A stretch of 64,000 nt of DNA from Acidobacteriota bacterium (GCA_016213735.1 JACQZU010000019.1:186001-250000), one strand, 5' to 3'. Numbered from the stretch's first letter, positions 17,401-27,359 are shown. Numbers and translations: made by a program. Notes: generated from the sequence alone by a model not told the origin.

Positions 17401-17967
17401 TCGGCCACGGGACCCCGCAGCCTGCTTCTCTGGGGCCGGCTGGACGACGGAGTGGCCACGCTCGAACCCGCTTTCCACATGGCGGTGGACGCCCAGGTCC
17501 CCGAGGGCGGGGACCAGGTGCTCGAGGGCCTGGATGCCTCAGGCCGCCGGATCTTCAGCCGCTCTTTCGGCCTCCGGGAGGTCGGCTGTCTGGAGCCTGG
17601 GCGGGCACGCCACTTCAGCTTCTCCGTGCCCCTGAGCCCCGCTGAGGCGCTCCGGCTCCATGAACTTCGCTGGACCAAGGCGGGCGAACTGCTGGCCCGC
17701 CAGGGAAGCACCGCCACCGCCCGCACCGGGGGCCCCAGCATGGAGCCCCTGATGCAGCCCATGTTCGACGGGCGCACGCGGCTCCTCTGGGACGCCGCCG
17801 CCGAGCCCGCCGTCATGGTCCGGGACAAGGCCACCGGCCTCGTCATCGGCCTCGGACAGGGCGGCGAATTGCGCCTCAACACCGAAGCCGACGAGGTCGA
17901 GCTTCAGTTCTCCGACGGCGTCCGAAGCCGCACGGTCATCCAGAAGCGCCCGAAGTACGAGCGCTGA
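14485..17967 (+). CDS. Secreted lipoprotein with six tandem Ig-like repeats and a metzincin protease domain
   Basis: This is a 1160-residue surface or secreted protease candidate. It starts with a lipoprotein signal (LVSLALAC) and a Gly/Pro-rich linker. Six tandem domains of 98-100 residues follow, with starts at about residues 35, 133, 231, 329, 429 and 529. Each begins like PDFSLSV, has SGGHSAA in the middle and ends near DGTLTRSATF. The catalytic region holds HEVGHNFGIQH at about residue 885 (the HExxHxxGxxH zinc site) and a Met-turn in DIMGYCS about 52 residues later, so it is a metzincin. The C-terminal 200 residues look beta-rich. The ATG at 14485 is preceded by GGAG. The substrate is unknown. 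Confidence 0.87.
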   Translation: MRLRSFVTGILVSLALACGGSSGGGGGNPPPPTPDFSVSVSAPSSIQAGSSGSTGVALTRSGGHSAAVTLTLSSPPQGITGSGSVASGSVSGTLNLSVPASATPGAYTLNVSATDGTLTRSATVNLTVTPAPDFSLSVAAPPAIQAGATGFTPVTLTRSGGHSAAVNLSLASNAQGITGNGNITAGGTSGNLALTVPLTAAPGTYTLTANATDGALSRSATFSLTVTPGPDFGFTVTPPAGVVQGGTGNATLAVTRSNGHTAALSLGLATNPQGITGSGSIAAGVNSGTLLLTVPASVAPGSYNLSATATDGTLVRTASFNLVVTAAPNFSLSATNPGTITAGSSGTSTVTAARVGGHTAAIALSIGSNPQNITGTGNILSGASTANLSVVVPAPTAAGTYTLTVNGSDGTLTRSASITVTVQAAPAQNFTLSVTPPASINNGATGATSVAANRSGGHTAAISLSIDPNPQSISGSGTISFGASSGTVSITVPAPVTPGTYTLSVTGTDGTLVRSASFSLTVTAAPTPDFSLSVAAPPSIPAGSSAGTTVTATRSGGHNTTITLSIAANGQGVTGSGTIPSGNSTGTLTLSVPGGATAGTYSLTCNGTDGTLTRTAGFSLTILPAGAVTYTIPVLYISQANQNQGFTVPLVKDRDGYLRAFVIASGANSATPTLTITIKNGGGTTVFSSVIPAPGASVPTAVDESLLSKSWNVAVPGAYIQPGYTLLATLSAGGVTWPASGTPWTFDSTRLKTVNPFRVTFWAVQTADVPTPRVGNVNAGNIGSYTSLLEQIWPINPATDRVYGGIWATSNVLLSDGTGWSPTLSALDAKRTADGATTRYYYGVVNPTYSGGVAGLGYIGWPAAIGWDKLSGYSDSGLMSGVYAHEVGHNFGIQHAPCGGPAGPDPGYPYSGGFIGTWGIDVGSATLKSPSTYHDIMGYCSTVWVSDYNFKNVVLNRSGGTLEAAPPDPEGPSATGPRSLLLWGRLDDGVATLEPAFHMAVDAQVPEGGDQVLEGLDASGRRIFSRSFGLREVGCLEPGRARHFSFSVPLSPAEALRLHELRWTKAGELLARQGSTATARTGGPSMEPLMQPMFDGRTRLLWDAAAEPAVMVRDKATGLVIGLGQGGELRLNTEADEVELQFSDGVRSRTVIQKRPKYER
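14587..16365 (+). repeat. Six tandem 294-300 bp coding repeats
   Basis: Repeat starts fall at 14587, 14881, 15175, 15469, 15769 and 16069, giving periods of 294, 294, 294, 300 and 300 bp. They encode the Ig-like modules of the metzincin lipoprotein. Units are diverged rather than identical, which argues for old domain duplication and not recent slippage. Confidence 0.9.
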
Positions 17968-17974
17968 TCCTCCC

Positions 17975-18020
17975 GTGGGGGCAAACGGCGGCTCCGCCGC
18001 CTGGGCCCCCACACCCCGCG
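17975..18020 (-). repeat. Dispersed palindromic element, copy 1
   Basis: This 46-bp element is a reverse-orientation copy of the pair at 54276-54420. It folds as an outer 8-bp stem around an inner GGCGGC/GCCGCC stem. Relative to the other copies it has three changes. Two of them swap the outermost C-G pair for G-C, preserving pairing, and the third is in the loop. It sits 8 bp after the metzincin stop codon, between convergent genes. Confidence 0.85.
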
Positions 18021-18048
18021 TTCAGACCCGGCTCAGCCGGGTCTGAAC
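18020..18048. terminator. Bidirectional terminator hairpin
   Basis: A perfect 13-bp stem (GTTCAGACCCGGC with GCCGGGTCTGAAC) and a TCA loop lie between the convergent metzincin and hemW genes. On the plus strand a T/C-rich run (TTCTTTC) follows. It directly abuts the dispersed palindromic element. Confidence 0.75.
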
Positions 18049-18085
18049 TTCTTTCACATGGGGGGGCCTGTCCTGGGGGACTCCA

Positions 18086-19279
18086 TCACACGAAGACCTG
18101 GAGCACGGGGTTGCTGAGCAGCATGCCCCGGGGGGTGAGGCGGAGGCGGGGGCCTTCGCGCAGGAGCAGGCCCTGGCTGTGGAAGGTCGACAGGTTCTGT
18201 TCCCAGGCGTCCACCAGGGGCAGGAGGCCGTCCCGCTCCGCCCGAGCGCGCAGGGCATCCCAGTCCACCCCCTGGTGGAGGCGCAGGCCCAGGAGGGGGA
18301 CTTCCCCCAGTTCTTCCGCCGCGTCCAGTTCCTGAAGTTCCGTCTCTCCCCGGCCCTCGGCCCAGGCGGGGATCACCGGGGAGGCCGTCCAGCGCCAGCG
18401 GCCCAGGTGGCTGGCGGCGCTGGGGCCCAGGCCCAGGTAGGGGCGGCGCTCCCAGTAGCGGAGGTTGTGGCGGGAATGTTCGCCGGGGGCCGCGGCGTTG
18501 CTGATCTCGTAGGGCTCCAGGCCCAGGGCGGGGAGCCGCGCCTGGAGGGCCTCGAAGCATTCGGCCACGTCGTCCTCGGAGGGCAGGGCCAGGCGGCCGG
18601 CCTCCACCTCGGCGCGCAGGGGGCAGGCCTTGTCCAGGTCCAGCATGTAGATGGAGAGGTGGGTGACCCCGAGGTCCGCCAGGCGCTGCGCGTCCTCCAG
18701 GACCCCGGACAGGCGCTGGCCCGGGATGCCCAGAATGAGGTCGGCGCTGCGCCGGGCGAATCCCGCCGCCGAGGCGGCCCGGAGGGCCTGCTCCGCGGCG
18801 GCCCCGTCGTGGATGCGCCCCAGGCGGGCGAGCAGGGCGTCGTCGAAGCTCTGGACGCCGAGGCTGACGCGGTCCCACCCCAGGCGCCGCGCGCCCTGGA
18901 GCCAGTCCTGGTCCACGGTGCCGGGGTTGGCCTCCAGGGTCGCTTCCGCCAGGCCCAGGGTGCCGAAGGCGGCCCGGATCCCTCTGCTCAGGGCCCCCAG
19001 GGCCTCCAGGCCCAGCAGGGAAGGGGTGCCGCCGCCCAGGTACAGGGTGTCCAGGGCCGGGCTCCCCAGGGCCCGCCCCCACCCCCGGATCTCCTCCAGG
19101 AGCCGTGCCAGGACCGCGGCTTCCAGCCCGCCGTCCCGGGTGGTCACGAAGGAACAGTAGGTGCAGCGGTCCCGGCAGAAGGGCCAATGGAGGTACAGGC
19201 CCAGGGGTTCGCGGGCAGCCTCCCGGAGGGCCGGAAGCAAGGGCGCCAGGCGGGCCGGGAGGGAATCGGGCGCCGCCAT
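18086..19279 (-). CDS. hemW: HemW-type radical SAM protein
   Basis: This 397-residue radical SAM protein belongs to the coproporphyrinogen III oxidase-like HemW family, thought to handle or insert haem. The iron-sulfur motif is C-x3-C-x2-C in CRDRCTYCSF, and the glycine-rich SAM motif is LYLGGGTPS. HemW lacks the extra N-terminal residues of true HemN, as seen here. It is the last gene of the gmhA-DUF4124-hemW unit, starting 8 bp after the previous stop. It is convergent with the metzincin gene across a strong hairpin. Confidence 0.88.
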   Translation of the reverse strand: MAAPDSLPARLAPLLPALREAAREPLGLYLHWPFCRDRCTYCSFVTTRDGGLEAAVLARLLEEIRGWGRALGSPALDTLYLGGGTPSLLGLEALGALSRGIRAAFGTLGLAEATLEANPGTVDQDWLQGARRLGWDRVSLGVQSFDDALLARLGRIHDGAAAEQALRAASAAGFARRSADLILGIPGQRLSGVLEDAQRLADLGVTHLSIYMLDLDKACPLRAEVEAGRLALPSEDDVAECFEALQARLPALGLEPYEISNAAAPGEHSRHNLRYWERRPYLGLGPSAASHLGRWRWTASPVIPAWAEGRGETELQELDAAEELGEVPLLGLRLHQGVDWDALRARAERDGLLPLVDAWEQNLSTFHSQGLLLREGPRLRLTPRGMLLSNPVLQVFV

Positions 19280-19287
19280 GGCGGGGA

Positions 19288-20022
19288 TCAGGGATCCAGG
19301 GCCACGCGGATCATGGTGTCCTCCGCGGCGCGGGTCTCCAGGAAGAAGGCCCAGGGGGGCGAGACGGGGCGCGCGGCGGCTTCCAGGGTCTGGAGGTGCT
19401 GGCGCAGCGCCTCCTGGTTGGAGGGCCGGGGGGACCGGCCTCCGAGGTGCTGTTCCAGCACCGCGAGGTTGGACTGGAGGCGCAGGAACTGATTTCGGAA
19501 GAGAAAACGCGTGAGCGTCAGGTGGGCCAGGCCCAGGCCCAGCACGGCGGCCAGTCCCACCACCGCCACGGAGGCGGGGGGCCGGAGCCCCGTGGCGATC
19601 CACCAGCCCAGCAGGATGAGGAAGGCCAGGGTGGCCAGGGGCAGGAGGGGCAGGGCCCAGAGTCCGCTGCCCCAGAGGCTCTCCCGGAACAGGCCCTCCA
19701 CCACCGCCTCGATGGTGGCGGCGTCCTTCTTGTTCCTCGCCTCCTCCAGGCGCAGGTCCAGGGCGCGCCAGCGCTCGAGCTGCTGCTCGCTCAGCCCCTG
19801 CAGGTTCTTTCGCGGGGCGCGTTCGGGGGGATCGGCGGCGGGGGGCGACCCGGCGCCGGGCTCCCGGCCGTTCTGGGCGGGGGGGACCTCCAGGGCCGTG
19901 GCTCCCGGGGGAGGCGGGGTGTTGGTGACGTGCTCCACCCCCTTCTTGTCCTTCCAGCGGTACATCTGGGTCTGGCCGGGGAGCAGGACCGAGAGGGCGA
20001 GGAGGAGAAGCGCGGACCTCAC
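19288..20022 (-). CDS. DUF4124-type exported membrane protein
   Basis: This 244-residue protein has a signal peptide followed by [17 protein letters not shown], the hallmark of DUF4124 domains. A disordered Pro-rich stretch comes next, then a charged helix with [14 protein letters not shown], and two adjacent hydrophobic segments at about residues 120-170. The rest looks helical. Function is unknown. The GTG start overlaps the gmhA stop codon, indicating translational coupling, and hemW follows closely. Confidence 0.7.
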   Translation of the reverse strand: MRSALLLLALSVLLPGQTQMYRWKDKKGVEHVTNTPPPPGATALEVPPAQNGREPGAGSPPAADPPERAPRKNLQGLSEQQLERWRALDLRLEEARNKKDAATIEAVVEGLFRESLWGSGLWALPLLPLATLAFLILLGWWIATGLRPPASVAVVGLAAVLGLGLAHLTLTRFLFRNQFLRLQSNLAVLEQHLGGRSPRPSNQEALRQHLQTLEAAARPVSPPWAFFLETRAAEDTMIRVALDP

Positions 20023-20597
20023 GGGAAGGCCTCGTCCAGGGCCTCGCACCAGAAGTGGTAGACCATCTGGTGCACTTCCTGGATGCGGGCGGTGACGGTG
20101 CTGGGAACGACCAGGGGGTCGTCCACCGCCGTCCGGAGCTTCCCTCCGTCCCGCCCCAGAAGGCCCAAAGTGCGCATTCCGAGGTCCCGGGCGGCCTCCA
20201 CCGCCCTCAGGACGTTCGGACTGTTGCCGCTGGTGGAAATTCCCACCAGCAGGTCCCCGGGCCTTCCGAGGGCCTCCACCTGGCGGGAGAAGACCTGGTC
20301 GAAGCCGTAGTCGTTGCCGATGGCCGTGAGGGCGGAGCTGTCGGTGGTCAGGGCCAGGCCCGCGAGACCGCGCCGCTCCTTGAGGTACCTCCCGGAGAGT
20401 TCGGCGGCGAAATGCTGGGCGTCGGCGGCGCTCCCCCCATTGCCGCAGACCAGGATCCGGCAGCCCCGGCGCAGACGCTCGGCCATGTCGTCGGCCTGGG
20501 CGAGGAGGTGGTCCATCTCGGCGTCGAAGAAGCGGCGGCGCAGTTCCGCCGATTCCGCCACCTGCGCGAGCAGGGATTCGCGTAGCGGGGAAGGCAT
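20019..20597 (-). CDS. gmhA: Sedoheptulose-7-phosphate isomerase
   Basis: This enzyme converts sedoheptulose 7-phosphate to D-glycero-D-manno-heptose 7-phosphate, the first step towards heptose for LPS core or heptosylated glycans. The SIS-domain signature is clear: [20 protein letters not shown], then [12 protein letters not shown]. Its 192 residues are normal. It is the first gene of the unit with the DUF4124 protein and hemW, and is divergent from the TlpA-like gene across 111 bp. No other heptose genes lie nearby. Confidence 0.93.
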   Translation of the reverse strand: MPSPLRESLLAQVAESAELRRRFFDAEMDHLLAQADDMAERLRRGCRILVCGNGGSAADAQHFAAELSGRYLKERRGLAGLALTTDSSALTAIGNDYGFDQVFSRQVEALGRPGDLLVGISTSGNSPNVLRAVEAARDLGMRTLGLLGRDGGKLRTAVDDPLVVPSTVTARIQEVHQMVYHFWCEALDEAFP

Positions 20598-20708
20598 GGG
20601 AGCGATGATGCCACGGTTGGGGCGGGTCCGCAGCGTCGGAGGAGGCTCCCGACCCCTGGAGCCCGGCCGCGCCCTGGCCCACAATGGAGCCCTGCGGAGG
20701 GTGTCCCC

Positions 20709-21821
20709 ATGCTCGCGATCCTTGGTCTCGGCCTCGTCCTGGCGCTCGGCCCCCAGGAGGCCTCCAGGCCCACTCCCAAGGCCAAAACCGCGAAAAGGGC
20801 CTCTGCGCCCCAGGAGAAGGGCCCCGTTCCCGTGGCCCTGAGCCCCGCGGCCCAGGCGGTGCTGGACGGCGTGGAAGCCAAAGGGAAGGCCATCCGGGAG
20901 GCCCTCAAGGCCCACACCGAATCCGGGAAGGCCCCGAAGGACTTCAAGGCCGAGGTGGGCGCGGAACTGGCCGAGATCGCCGAGCGCCTGAAGGGCGAAA
21001 ACCCCGTGGAAGTCCGGGAGGCGCTCCTGCTGGCGAGGTACGGGTACCAGCGCCTCGCCTTCCAGAGGCCCTCGCCGGAGCAGTTGGATGAACTGCGCGC
21101 GGGGATCCATCCCACCTCCCCGGTCTGGATGGCCAATCCGGGCGCCCTCGCCGCGGTCATGGACCTCGAGAAGCCGGCCCAGAAGGCCTACCTCCTGGAG
21201 GCCATGGAGAAGAACCCCGCGCCGGAGGTTCGCCGGGCCGCCCTCTTCGCCTGGTTCCTGGACCGGCTGGAGTGGGGGGAGGAGGCCGCCTGGAAACCTG
21301 CGCTCGCGAAGCTGGAGAAGGAGCATGCGGGCAGCCGGGAGGCCCAGAACGCCCGCCGCTGGGTGGACAGCGCAGCCCGCACGGCCCCCGGCAAGCCCGC
21401 TCCGCCCTTCGCCATTCCTGCCCTGGGGGATCCCTCGACCAGCTACACCCCCGCAGCCTTCAAGGGGAAGGTCCTGCTGGTGGACTTCTGGGCCACTTGG
21501 TGCCCGCCCTGCCGCGCGGAACTTCCCGCGGTGCACAAGGCCTACGCCCGCTTCAAGGACCGGGGCTTCGAGATCCTGAGCCTCTCCTTCGACCGGAAGG
21601 CCGAGGACATCGCCCCCTTCCGGGCCAAGCCCGAAACCCCCATGCCCTGGAAGCATGCCTTCGTCGAGGGAGGGTTCCAGAGCGAACTGGCGAAGGCCTA
21701 CGGCGTGATGGGCATCCCCAAGCCCGTGCTGCTGGGACCCGACGGCCGGATCCTGGCCGTGGAGTCCGACCTGCGGGGGGAAAAGCTGGAGAAGACCCTG
21801 GAGAAGTTCCTGGGGAACTGA
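20709..21821 (+). CDS. TlpA-like thioredoxin-domain protein with long N-terminal helical region
   Basis: This is a 370-residue exported protein. After a short signal sequence, about 200 residues of Ala/Glu/Lys-rich helices precede a TlpA/ResA-type thioredoxin domain (about residues 228-368). Its active site is intact ([14 protein letters not shown]), and a cis-Pro is in [10 protein letters not shown] likely role is disulfide reduction or cytochrome maturation in the periplasm. DsbD, which could supply its electrons, is encoded 1.3 kb away. The N-terminal region is not recognised. The gene is convergent with the DAHP synthase gene, with only 10 bp between them. Confidence 0.85.
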   Translation: MLAILGLGLVLALGPQEASRPTPKAKTAKRASAPQEKGPVPVALSPAAQAVLDGVEAKGKAIREALKAHTESGKAPKDFKAEVGAELAEIAERLKGENPVEVREALLLARYGYQRLAFQRPSPEQLDELRAGIHPTSPVWMANPGALAAVMDLEKPAQKAYLLEAMEKNPAPEVRRAALFAWFLDRLEWGEEAAWKPALAKLEKEHAGSREAQNARRWVDSAARTAPGKPAPPFAIPALGDPSTSYTPAAFKGKVLLVDFWATWCPPCRAELPAVHKAYARFKDRGFEILSLSFDRKAEDIAPFRAKPETPMPWKHAFVEGGFQSELAKAYGVMGIPKPVLLGPDGRILAVESDLRGEKLEKTLEKFLGN

Positions 21822-21831
21822 GACTCCGCCC

Positions 21832-22932
21832 TCAGCGGCGCCGGGCGCGCTTCCGCGCGGCCGCGGCCAGGGTGTCCAGGGCCTCCACCGTGCCCTCCCA
21901 GCCCATGCAGGGGTCCGTGATGCTCTGGCCGTAGGTCAGGGCCCTGCCCGGCTTCAGGTCCTGCCGGCCCGCCACGAGATGGGACTCGAGCATGAGGCCC
22001 AGGATGCGCCCATCGCCGGCGGCGATCTGGGCCGCCAGTTCGACGGCCACGGCGGCCTGCCGCAGGGGATCCTTGCCGCAGTTGGCGTGGCTGCAGTCCA
22101 CCATGAGGCGGGGCTCCAGTCCGGCCTTCTTCAGCAGGGCCTCGGCCTCCGCCAGGTCCTTGGGCTTGTAGTTGGGGCGGGCCCCGCCCCGCAGGATGAG
22201 GTGGGCATCCGGGTTGCCCTTGGTGCCCACGATGGCCACCTGGCCGTTCTTGTGGACGGAGAGGAAGTGGTGCTTCTGCCGGGCGGCCTGGATCGCATCC
22301 ACCGCCACTTGAATGTTGCCGTCGGTGCCGTTCTTGAAGCCGATGGGGGCGGAGATGCCGGAGGCCAGCTCCCGGTGCACCTGGGACTCGGTGGTTCGGG
22401 CGCCGATGGCCCCCCAGCTGATGAGGTCCCCGATGTACTGGGGGGAGATGGTGTCCAGGAATTCCACGGCGGCGGGCACGCCCACCTGGTTGATGCGCAG
22501 GAGGAGGTCCCGGGCGACCCGGAGGCCTTCGTTGATCCTGAAGCTGCCGTCCAGGTAAGGGTCGTTGATGAGGCCCTTCCAGCCCACGGTGGTGCGGGGC
22601 TTCTCGAAGTAGACCCGCATCACCAGTTCCAGGTCCTCGGAGAGGCGCTCCCGTTCTCCCGCCAGGCGCTGGGCGTACTCCAGGGCGGCCCGGGGGTCGT
22701 GGATGGAACAGGGGCCCACGATCACGAGCAGCCGCTGGGACTTGCCGTGCACGATCTGGCGCAGCTTGCGGCGCGTGCGGGTGACCAGCTCCTCCACGGG
22801 CGTGTCCTGGATGGGGAAGAAGCGGATCAGGTGCTCGGGCGGGGGCAGGGGAACGATGGTGGCGATGTGCTCGTCGTCCGCCCGGGAGGTGCGGTCCTGG
22901 GGGGCGGCGGGGGCTTTCTCATCGTCCTTCAT
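21832..22932 (-). CDS. aroG: 3-deoxy-7-phosphoheptulonate (DAHP) synthase, AroG type
   Basis: This is the first enzyme of aromatic amino-acid synthesis, joining PEP and erythrose 4-phosphate. It belongs to the type I-alpha (AroF/G/H) class: [31 protein letters not shown], a GFKNGTDG block and CSHANCGKD are all present over 366 residues. A 25-residue hydrophilic N-terminal extension precedes the usual start. A GCAGGAG ribosome-binding site precedes the ATG. Immediately upstream lie a Phe-rich leader peptide and a terminator-like hairpin, implying attenuation control by phenylalanine supply. Confidence 0.96.
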   Translation of the reverse strand: MKDDEKAPAAPQDRTSRADDEHIATIVPLPPPEHLIRFFPIQDTPVEELVTRTRRKLRQIVHGKSQRLLVIVGPCSIHDPRAALEYAQRLAGERERLSEDLELVMRVYFEKPRTTVGWKGLINDPYLDGSFRINEGLRVARDLLLRINQVGVPAAVEFLDTISPQYIGDLISWGAIGARTTESQVHRELASGISAPIGFKNGTDGNIQVAVDAIQAARQKHHFLSVHKNGQVAIVGTKGNPDAHLILRGGARPNYKPKDLAEAEALLKKAGLEPRLMVDCSHANCGKDPLRQAAVAVELAAQIAAGDGRILGLMLESHLVAGRQDLKPGRALTYGQSITDPCMGWEGTVEALDTLAAAARKRARRR

Positions 22933-22952
22933 GGGGGCTCCTGCAAAGCAAA

Positions 22953-22979
22953 ACCGCCGGGCTGGGAGGCTCCGGCGGT
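22953..22979 (-). terminator. Attenuator hairpin upstream of DAHP synthase
   Basis: On the minus strand an 8-bp perfect stem (ACCGCCGG with CCGGCGGT, 11-nt loop) is followed by TTTGCTTTGC, ten bases before the aroG ribosome-binding site. Its 5' arm can instead pair with CCGGCGG at 23014-23020, inside the last codons of the leader peptide. The two structures are mutually exclusive, as in classical amino-acid attenuation. Confidence 0.75.
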
Positions 22980-23002
22980 GGATTCGAGGTTCGCGGCTGC
23001 GC

Positions 23003-23062
23003 CTAGCGACCCTCCGCCGGAAGCGGATGGGTAAAGGCGAAGGTGAAGGAGGGACGTTTCAT
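23003..23062 (-). CDS. Phe-codon leader peptide of the DAHP synthase gene
   Basis: This 19-residue open frame reads MKRPSFTFAFTHPLPAEGR. It has Phe at every second position from 6 to 10, encoded TTC, TTC and TTT, reminiscent of enteric pheA and pheST leaders. It ends 70 bp before aroG, and the region encoding its last residues carries the strand able to form the antiterminator. A ribosome stalled at the Phe codons would leave that strand free; one reaching the stop would cover it. No clear ribosome-binding site is visible, which is the main weakness. Confidence 0.7.
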   Translation of the reverse strand: MKRPSFTFAFTHPLPAEGR

Positions 23063-23116
23063 CGGAAGGGTTCTGGAACTGCCATTCAAGCACGGAGGCC
23101 CGGGGAGGCCAAGGCC

Positions 23117-24841
<1,725 letters not shown>

Positions 24842-24885
24842 GGGCGCTCCACACCCAGTCTATCCGGGAGGGCTATGCTCTACGG

Positions 24886-25536
24886 ATGCCGCCCGCCTTC
24901 CCCTGGTTGCAGCCGCTGACCGAATCCCTGCGCCGGCACCTGGAATCCGGTCCCCCCCGGGACGGGGCCCACGACCTCGGCCACGTGCTGCGGGTGGCCC
25001 GGCTCGCCGGGGACATCGCGGTGGAGGAGGGCGCGGACCCGGACATCTGCCTGGCCGGAGCCCTTCTCCACGACCTGGTGTACTTTCCAAAAAACCACCC
25101 GGATTCGTCCCGCAGCGCGGCCCTGTCGGCCGCCCTGGTTCCGGAATGGTGCGCCCCCTTCCCCGACCTGGCGGCCCGGGCCGCCGCCATCGTCCATTGC
25201 GTGGAGGCCCACAGCTTCAGCGGGGGGATCGAGCCGCGCACCCTGGAGGCCAAGGTGGTGCAGGACGCGGACCGGCTGGAGGCCCTCGGAGCCATCGGCA
25301 TCGCCCGGGCCTTCGCCACCGGCGGCCACTTCGGCGGGGGACTCTGGCATCCGGAAGACCCCTGGGGAGAGCATCGGGAACTGGACGACAAGGCCTGGAG
25401 CCTGGACCACTTTCCGAAAAAGCTGCTGCGTCTGCGCGAGGCCATGCACACCGCCTCGGGCCGGCGCCGGGCCGAGGCCCGGGAGGCCCTGGTCCACCGA
25501 TTCCTCCAGGACCTTCGGGCCGAGCTGGGCGGATGA
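24886..25536 (+). CDS. HD-domain phosphohydrolase (YedJ/YpgQ-like)
   Basis: This is a 216-residue cytoplasmic HD-superfamily metal-dependent hydrolase. The ligands are visible in order: H in HDLGHVLRVARL, HD in ALLHDLVYF and the distal D in VVQDADRLEALGAIG. This pattern matches the YedJ/YpgQ group, some members of which hydrolyse nucleotide triphosphates. The substrate here is unknown. Its TGA overlaps the ATG of the next gene, so it heads an operon with the pterin enzyme, the deacetylase and ftsK. Confidence 0.85.
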   Translation: MPPAFPWLQPLTESLRRHLESGPPRDGAHDLGHVLRVARLAGDIAVEEGADPDICLAGALLHDLVYFPKNHPDSSRSAALSAALVPEWCAPFPDLAARAAAIVHCVEAHSFSGGIEPRTLEAKVVQDADRLEALGAIGIARAFATGGHFGGGLWHPEDPWGEHRELDDKAWSLDHFPKKLLRLREAMHTASGRRRAEAREALVHRFLQDLRAELGG

Positions 25537-25895
25537 ATTACACTGGGGCCGTGGCCCCCCTGGAACGCACCCTCCGCCGAAGCTTCGTGGCCGATCACTT
25601 CCACGACCGGCCGGGCTTCCAGGAAGCCCGCCACGGCCACAACTGGACCGTGGAGGCCACCGTGGAGGACCCGGAGGGTGGCGAAGCGGCCTTCGCCGGC
25701 GCCCTCGACGCCTGGGTGCAGAGCCTGGACTACGCCCTACTCAACGATGCCCCTCTCCTGGCCCGGCGGAACCCCACGGCCGAGCTTCTGGCCCAGCGTG
25801 CGTTCGAAGCCCTGGCGGCGGAAGGCCTGGCCCCCCGCCGGGTGAAGGTCACCGAGAAGCCCAACTACTGGGCCGCCTGCGAGGCCCGGTCGTGA
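25533..25895 (+). CDS. 6-pyruvoyl-tetrahydropterin synthase-like enzyme, probable PTPS-III
   Basis: This is a 120-residue tunnel-fold pterin enzyme. Zinc histidines lie in ADHFHD and in the family motif HGHN. The residue that is Cys in QueD (CxxxHGH) is absent, and the sequence instead reads EARHGH, an ExxHGH pattern. That pattern is the hallmark I recall for PTPS-III, which makes 6-hydroxymethyl-dihydropterin for folate and can replace FolB. So folate synthesis is more likely than queuosine. The start codon overlaps the previous stop (ATGA), and the stop overlaps the next GTG. Confidence 0.75.
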   Translation: MNYTGAVAPLERTLRRSFVADHFHDRPGFQEARHGHNWTVEATVEDPEGGEAAFAGALDAWVQSLDYALLNDAPLLARRNPTAELLAQRAFEALAAEGLAPRRVKVTEKPNYWAACEARS

Positions 25896-27310
25896 GGCGC
25901 GCCCTCTCGGCCCTCCTCCTGCTGGCCCCCCTGGCCTGCGAGCGCAGCGCCCCGCCGGCTCCCGCCCCGCCGGCCCCGGCCCCGAAGCCCGCCGCCCCGG
26001 CCCCTCCGAAGAAGCCCGTCACCTGGACCTGGCGGCCCCTGGGGAACCTGGCGGTGATCGAAGGGGAGATCCCTGAGGCCGGCGAGGTCGTGCTGGAAGG
26101 CCCCAGCACCCTGCAGCGCACCAAGGCCGGCGCCGGCCGCTTCCGCTGGGAGATCATTCGGCCCCCCGAAGGTGAGCGGGCCGAATTGCGCATGGCCTCG
26201 GGAAAGGTGCTCGCGCGCTTCCGGTTCGAAACCCCCAAGGCCACCCCCGGCCCGGAGGCCCCCGCCGGGGAGCCGGCCCCGGGAGAAGCCGTCGAGGCCC
26301 CCGAGGCCAAGGCGGGCCCGGAGGGATCGGAGTCCGCGAAGCCCCCCGCCCCGCCCAAGGAGATCCCCAAGGAAGCGACTCCCCTGGCCTCCTTCGAGTC
26401 CAGCCTTCGGGGTCCCCTGGGGCTGCCGGAATCGCTCCCTGGAAGGCCCCAGTTCGGCTTCCCGGAGGTGCCCCCCGCCCCCAGGGCGAAGATCCAGCCC
26501 CCCCCGCTCCCGGCCCTCCGCCCTCCCCTCCCGGGAGGCGCCTGGCCCGGCGCCGGGGAGGCCCTGCACCTGGCGCGGGGACCGCGGAACGGCAAGCGGC
26601 TCGTGCTCTCCTTCGACGGAGGCAGCAGCGCGGAGGTCGCGGGGGAGATCCTGGACACGCTGCGGGCCCGGCAGGTCCGGACCACGATGTTCCTCACCGG
26701 GGCCTTCGTCCAGCGCTATCCAGACCTGGTGAAGCGCATGGCCCGGGAAGGGCACGAGCTGGGCAACCACACCATGAACCACCCCCATTTCGCCCCCGGA
26801 GGCCGCCGGGATCCCCGGTGGACCCGGGAGCGGTTCCAGCGGGAGCTGTTGGAAGCCGACCAGGCCCTCTACGCCCTCCTGGGCCGGCCCATGGATCCCT
26901 TCTGGCGCGCGCCCTACGGCGAGCAGACCCCCGAGATCCGGGAATGGGCCGAACAGCTGGGTTACCGCCACGTGGGCTGGAGCGAGGGGGCGGACACCCT
27001 GGACTGGGCCACGGCCAGCGACCGGAAGTTGTACCGGAGCGGGACCGCGATCCTCGAGCGGCTTCACCGCCGACTCGCGAAGGACGGCGAGGGCATGATC
27101 GTCCTCATGCACCTGGGCAGCGCGAGGCCCCAGGAGGACCGCCCGGCGAAGAGCCTGGGGGGGTTCATGGACCGCGCCGCGAAGGAGGGCTGGCGCTTCG
27201 TTCCGGTGGGGGCCTTCCTCCGGGATCTGGGCAAGCCCGAATGGAATCCGCTTCGCCGGGTGGCCATGCTCCGGGGCAGCCCCTTCCCGCAGGGGGCCCA
27301 CCAGCCCTGA
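25892..27310 (+). CDS. Lipoprotein polysaccharide deacetylase (NodB domain)
   Basis: This 472-residue protein is a predicted lipoprotein (LLLLAPLAC) anchored on the periplasmic side. About 200 residues of Pro/Ala-rich linker with a small beta region precede a NodB-type deacetylase domain (about 230-440). Catalytic motifs are SFDGGSS (the catalytic Asp, with Gly where many members have a second Asp), the metal histidines in GNHTMNHP, RAPYGEQTPEIR and a C-terminal LMHLG histidine. Peptidoglycan or a surface glycan is the likely substrate. The GTG start overlaps the pterin-gene stop. The operon context with ftsK fits a wall role. Confidence 0.88.
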   Translation: MRRALSALLLLAPLACERSAPPAPAPPAPAPKPAAPAPPKKPVTWTWRPLGNLAVIEGEIPEAGEVVLEGPSTLQRTKAGAGRFRWEIIRPPEGERAELRMASGKVLARFRFETPKATPGPEAPAGEPAPGEAVEAPEAKAGPEGSESAKPPAPPKEIPKEATPLASFESSLRGPLGLPESLPGRPQFGFPEVPPAPRAKIQPPPLPALRPPLPGGAWPGAGEALHLARGPRNGKRLVLSFDGGSSAEVAGEILDTLRARQVRTTMFLTGAFVQRYPDLVKRMAREGHELGNHTMNHPHFAPGGRRDPRWTRERFQRELLEADQALYALLGRPMDPFWRAPYGEQTPEIREWAEQLGYRHVGWSEGADTLDWATASDRKLYRSGTAILERLHRRLAKDGEGMIVLMHLGSARPQEDRPAKSLGGFMDRAAKEGWRFVPVGAFLRDLGKPEWNPLRRVAMLRGSPFPQGAHQP

Positions 27311-27359
27311 GCCCCTGGGCCCTGGTCGCCTGCCGCTACACTGGACCCGCGGAGGTGGC

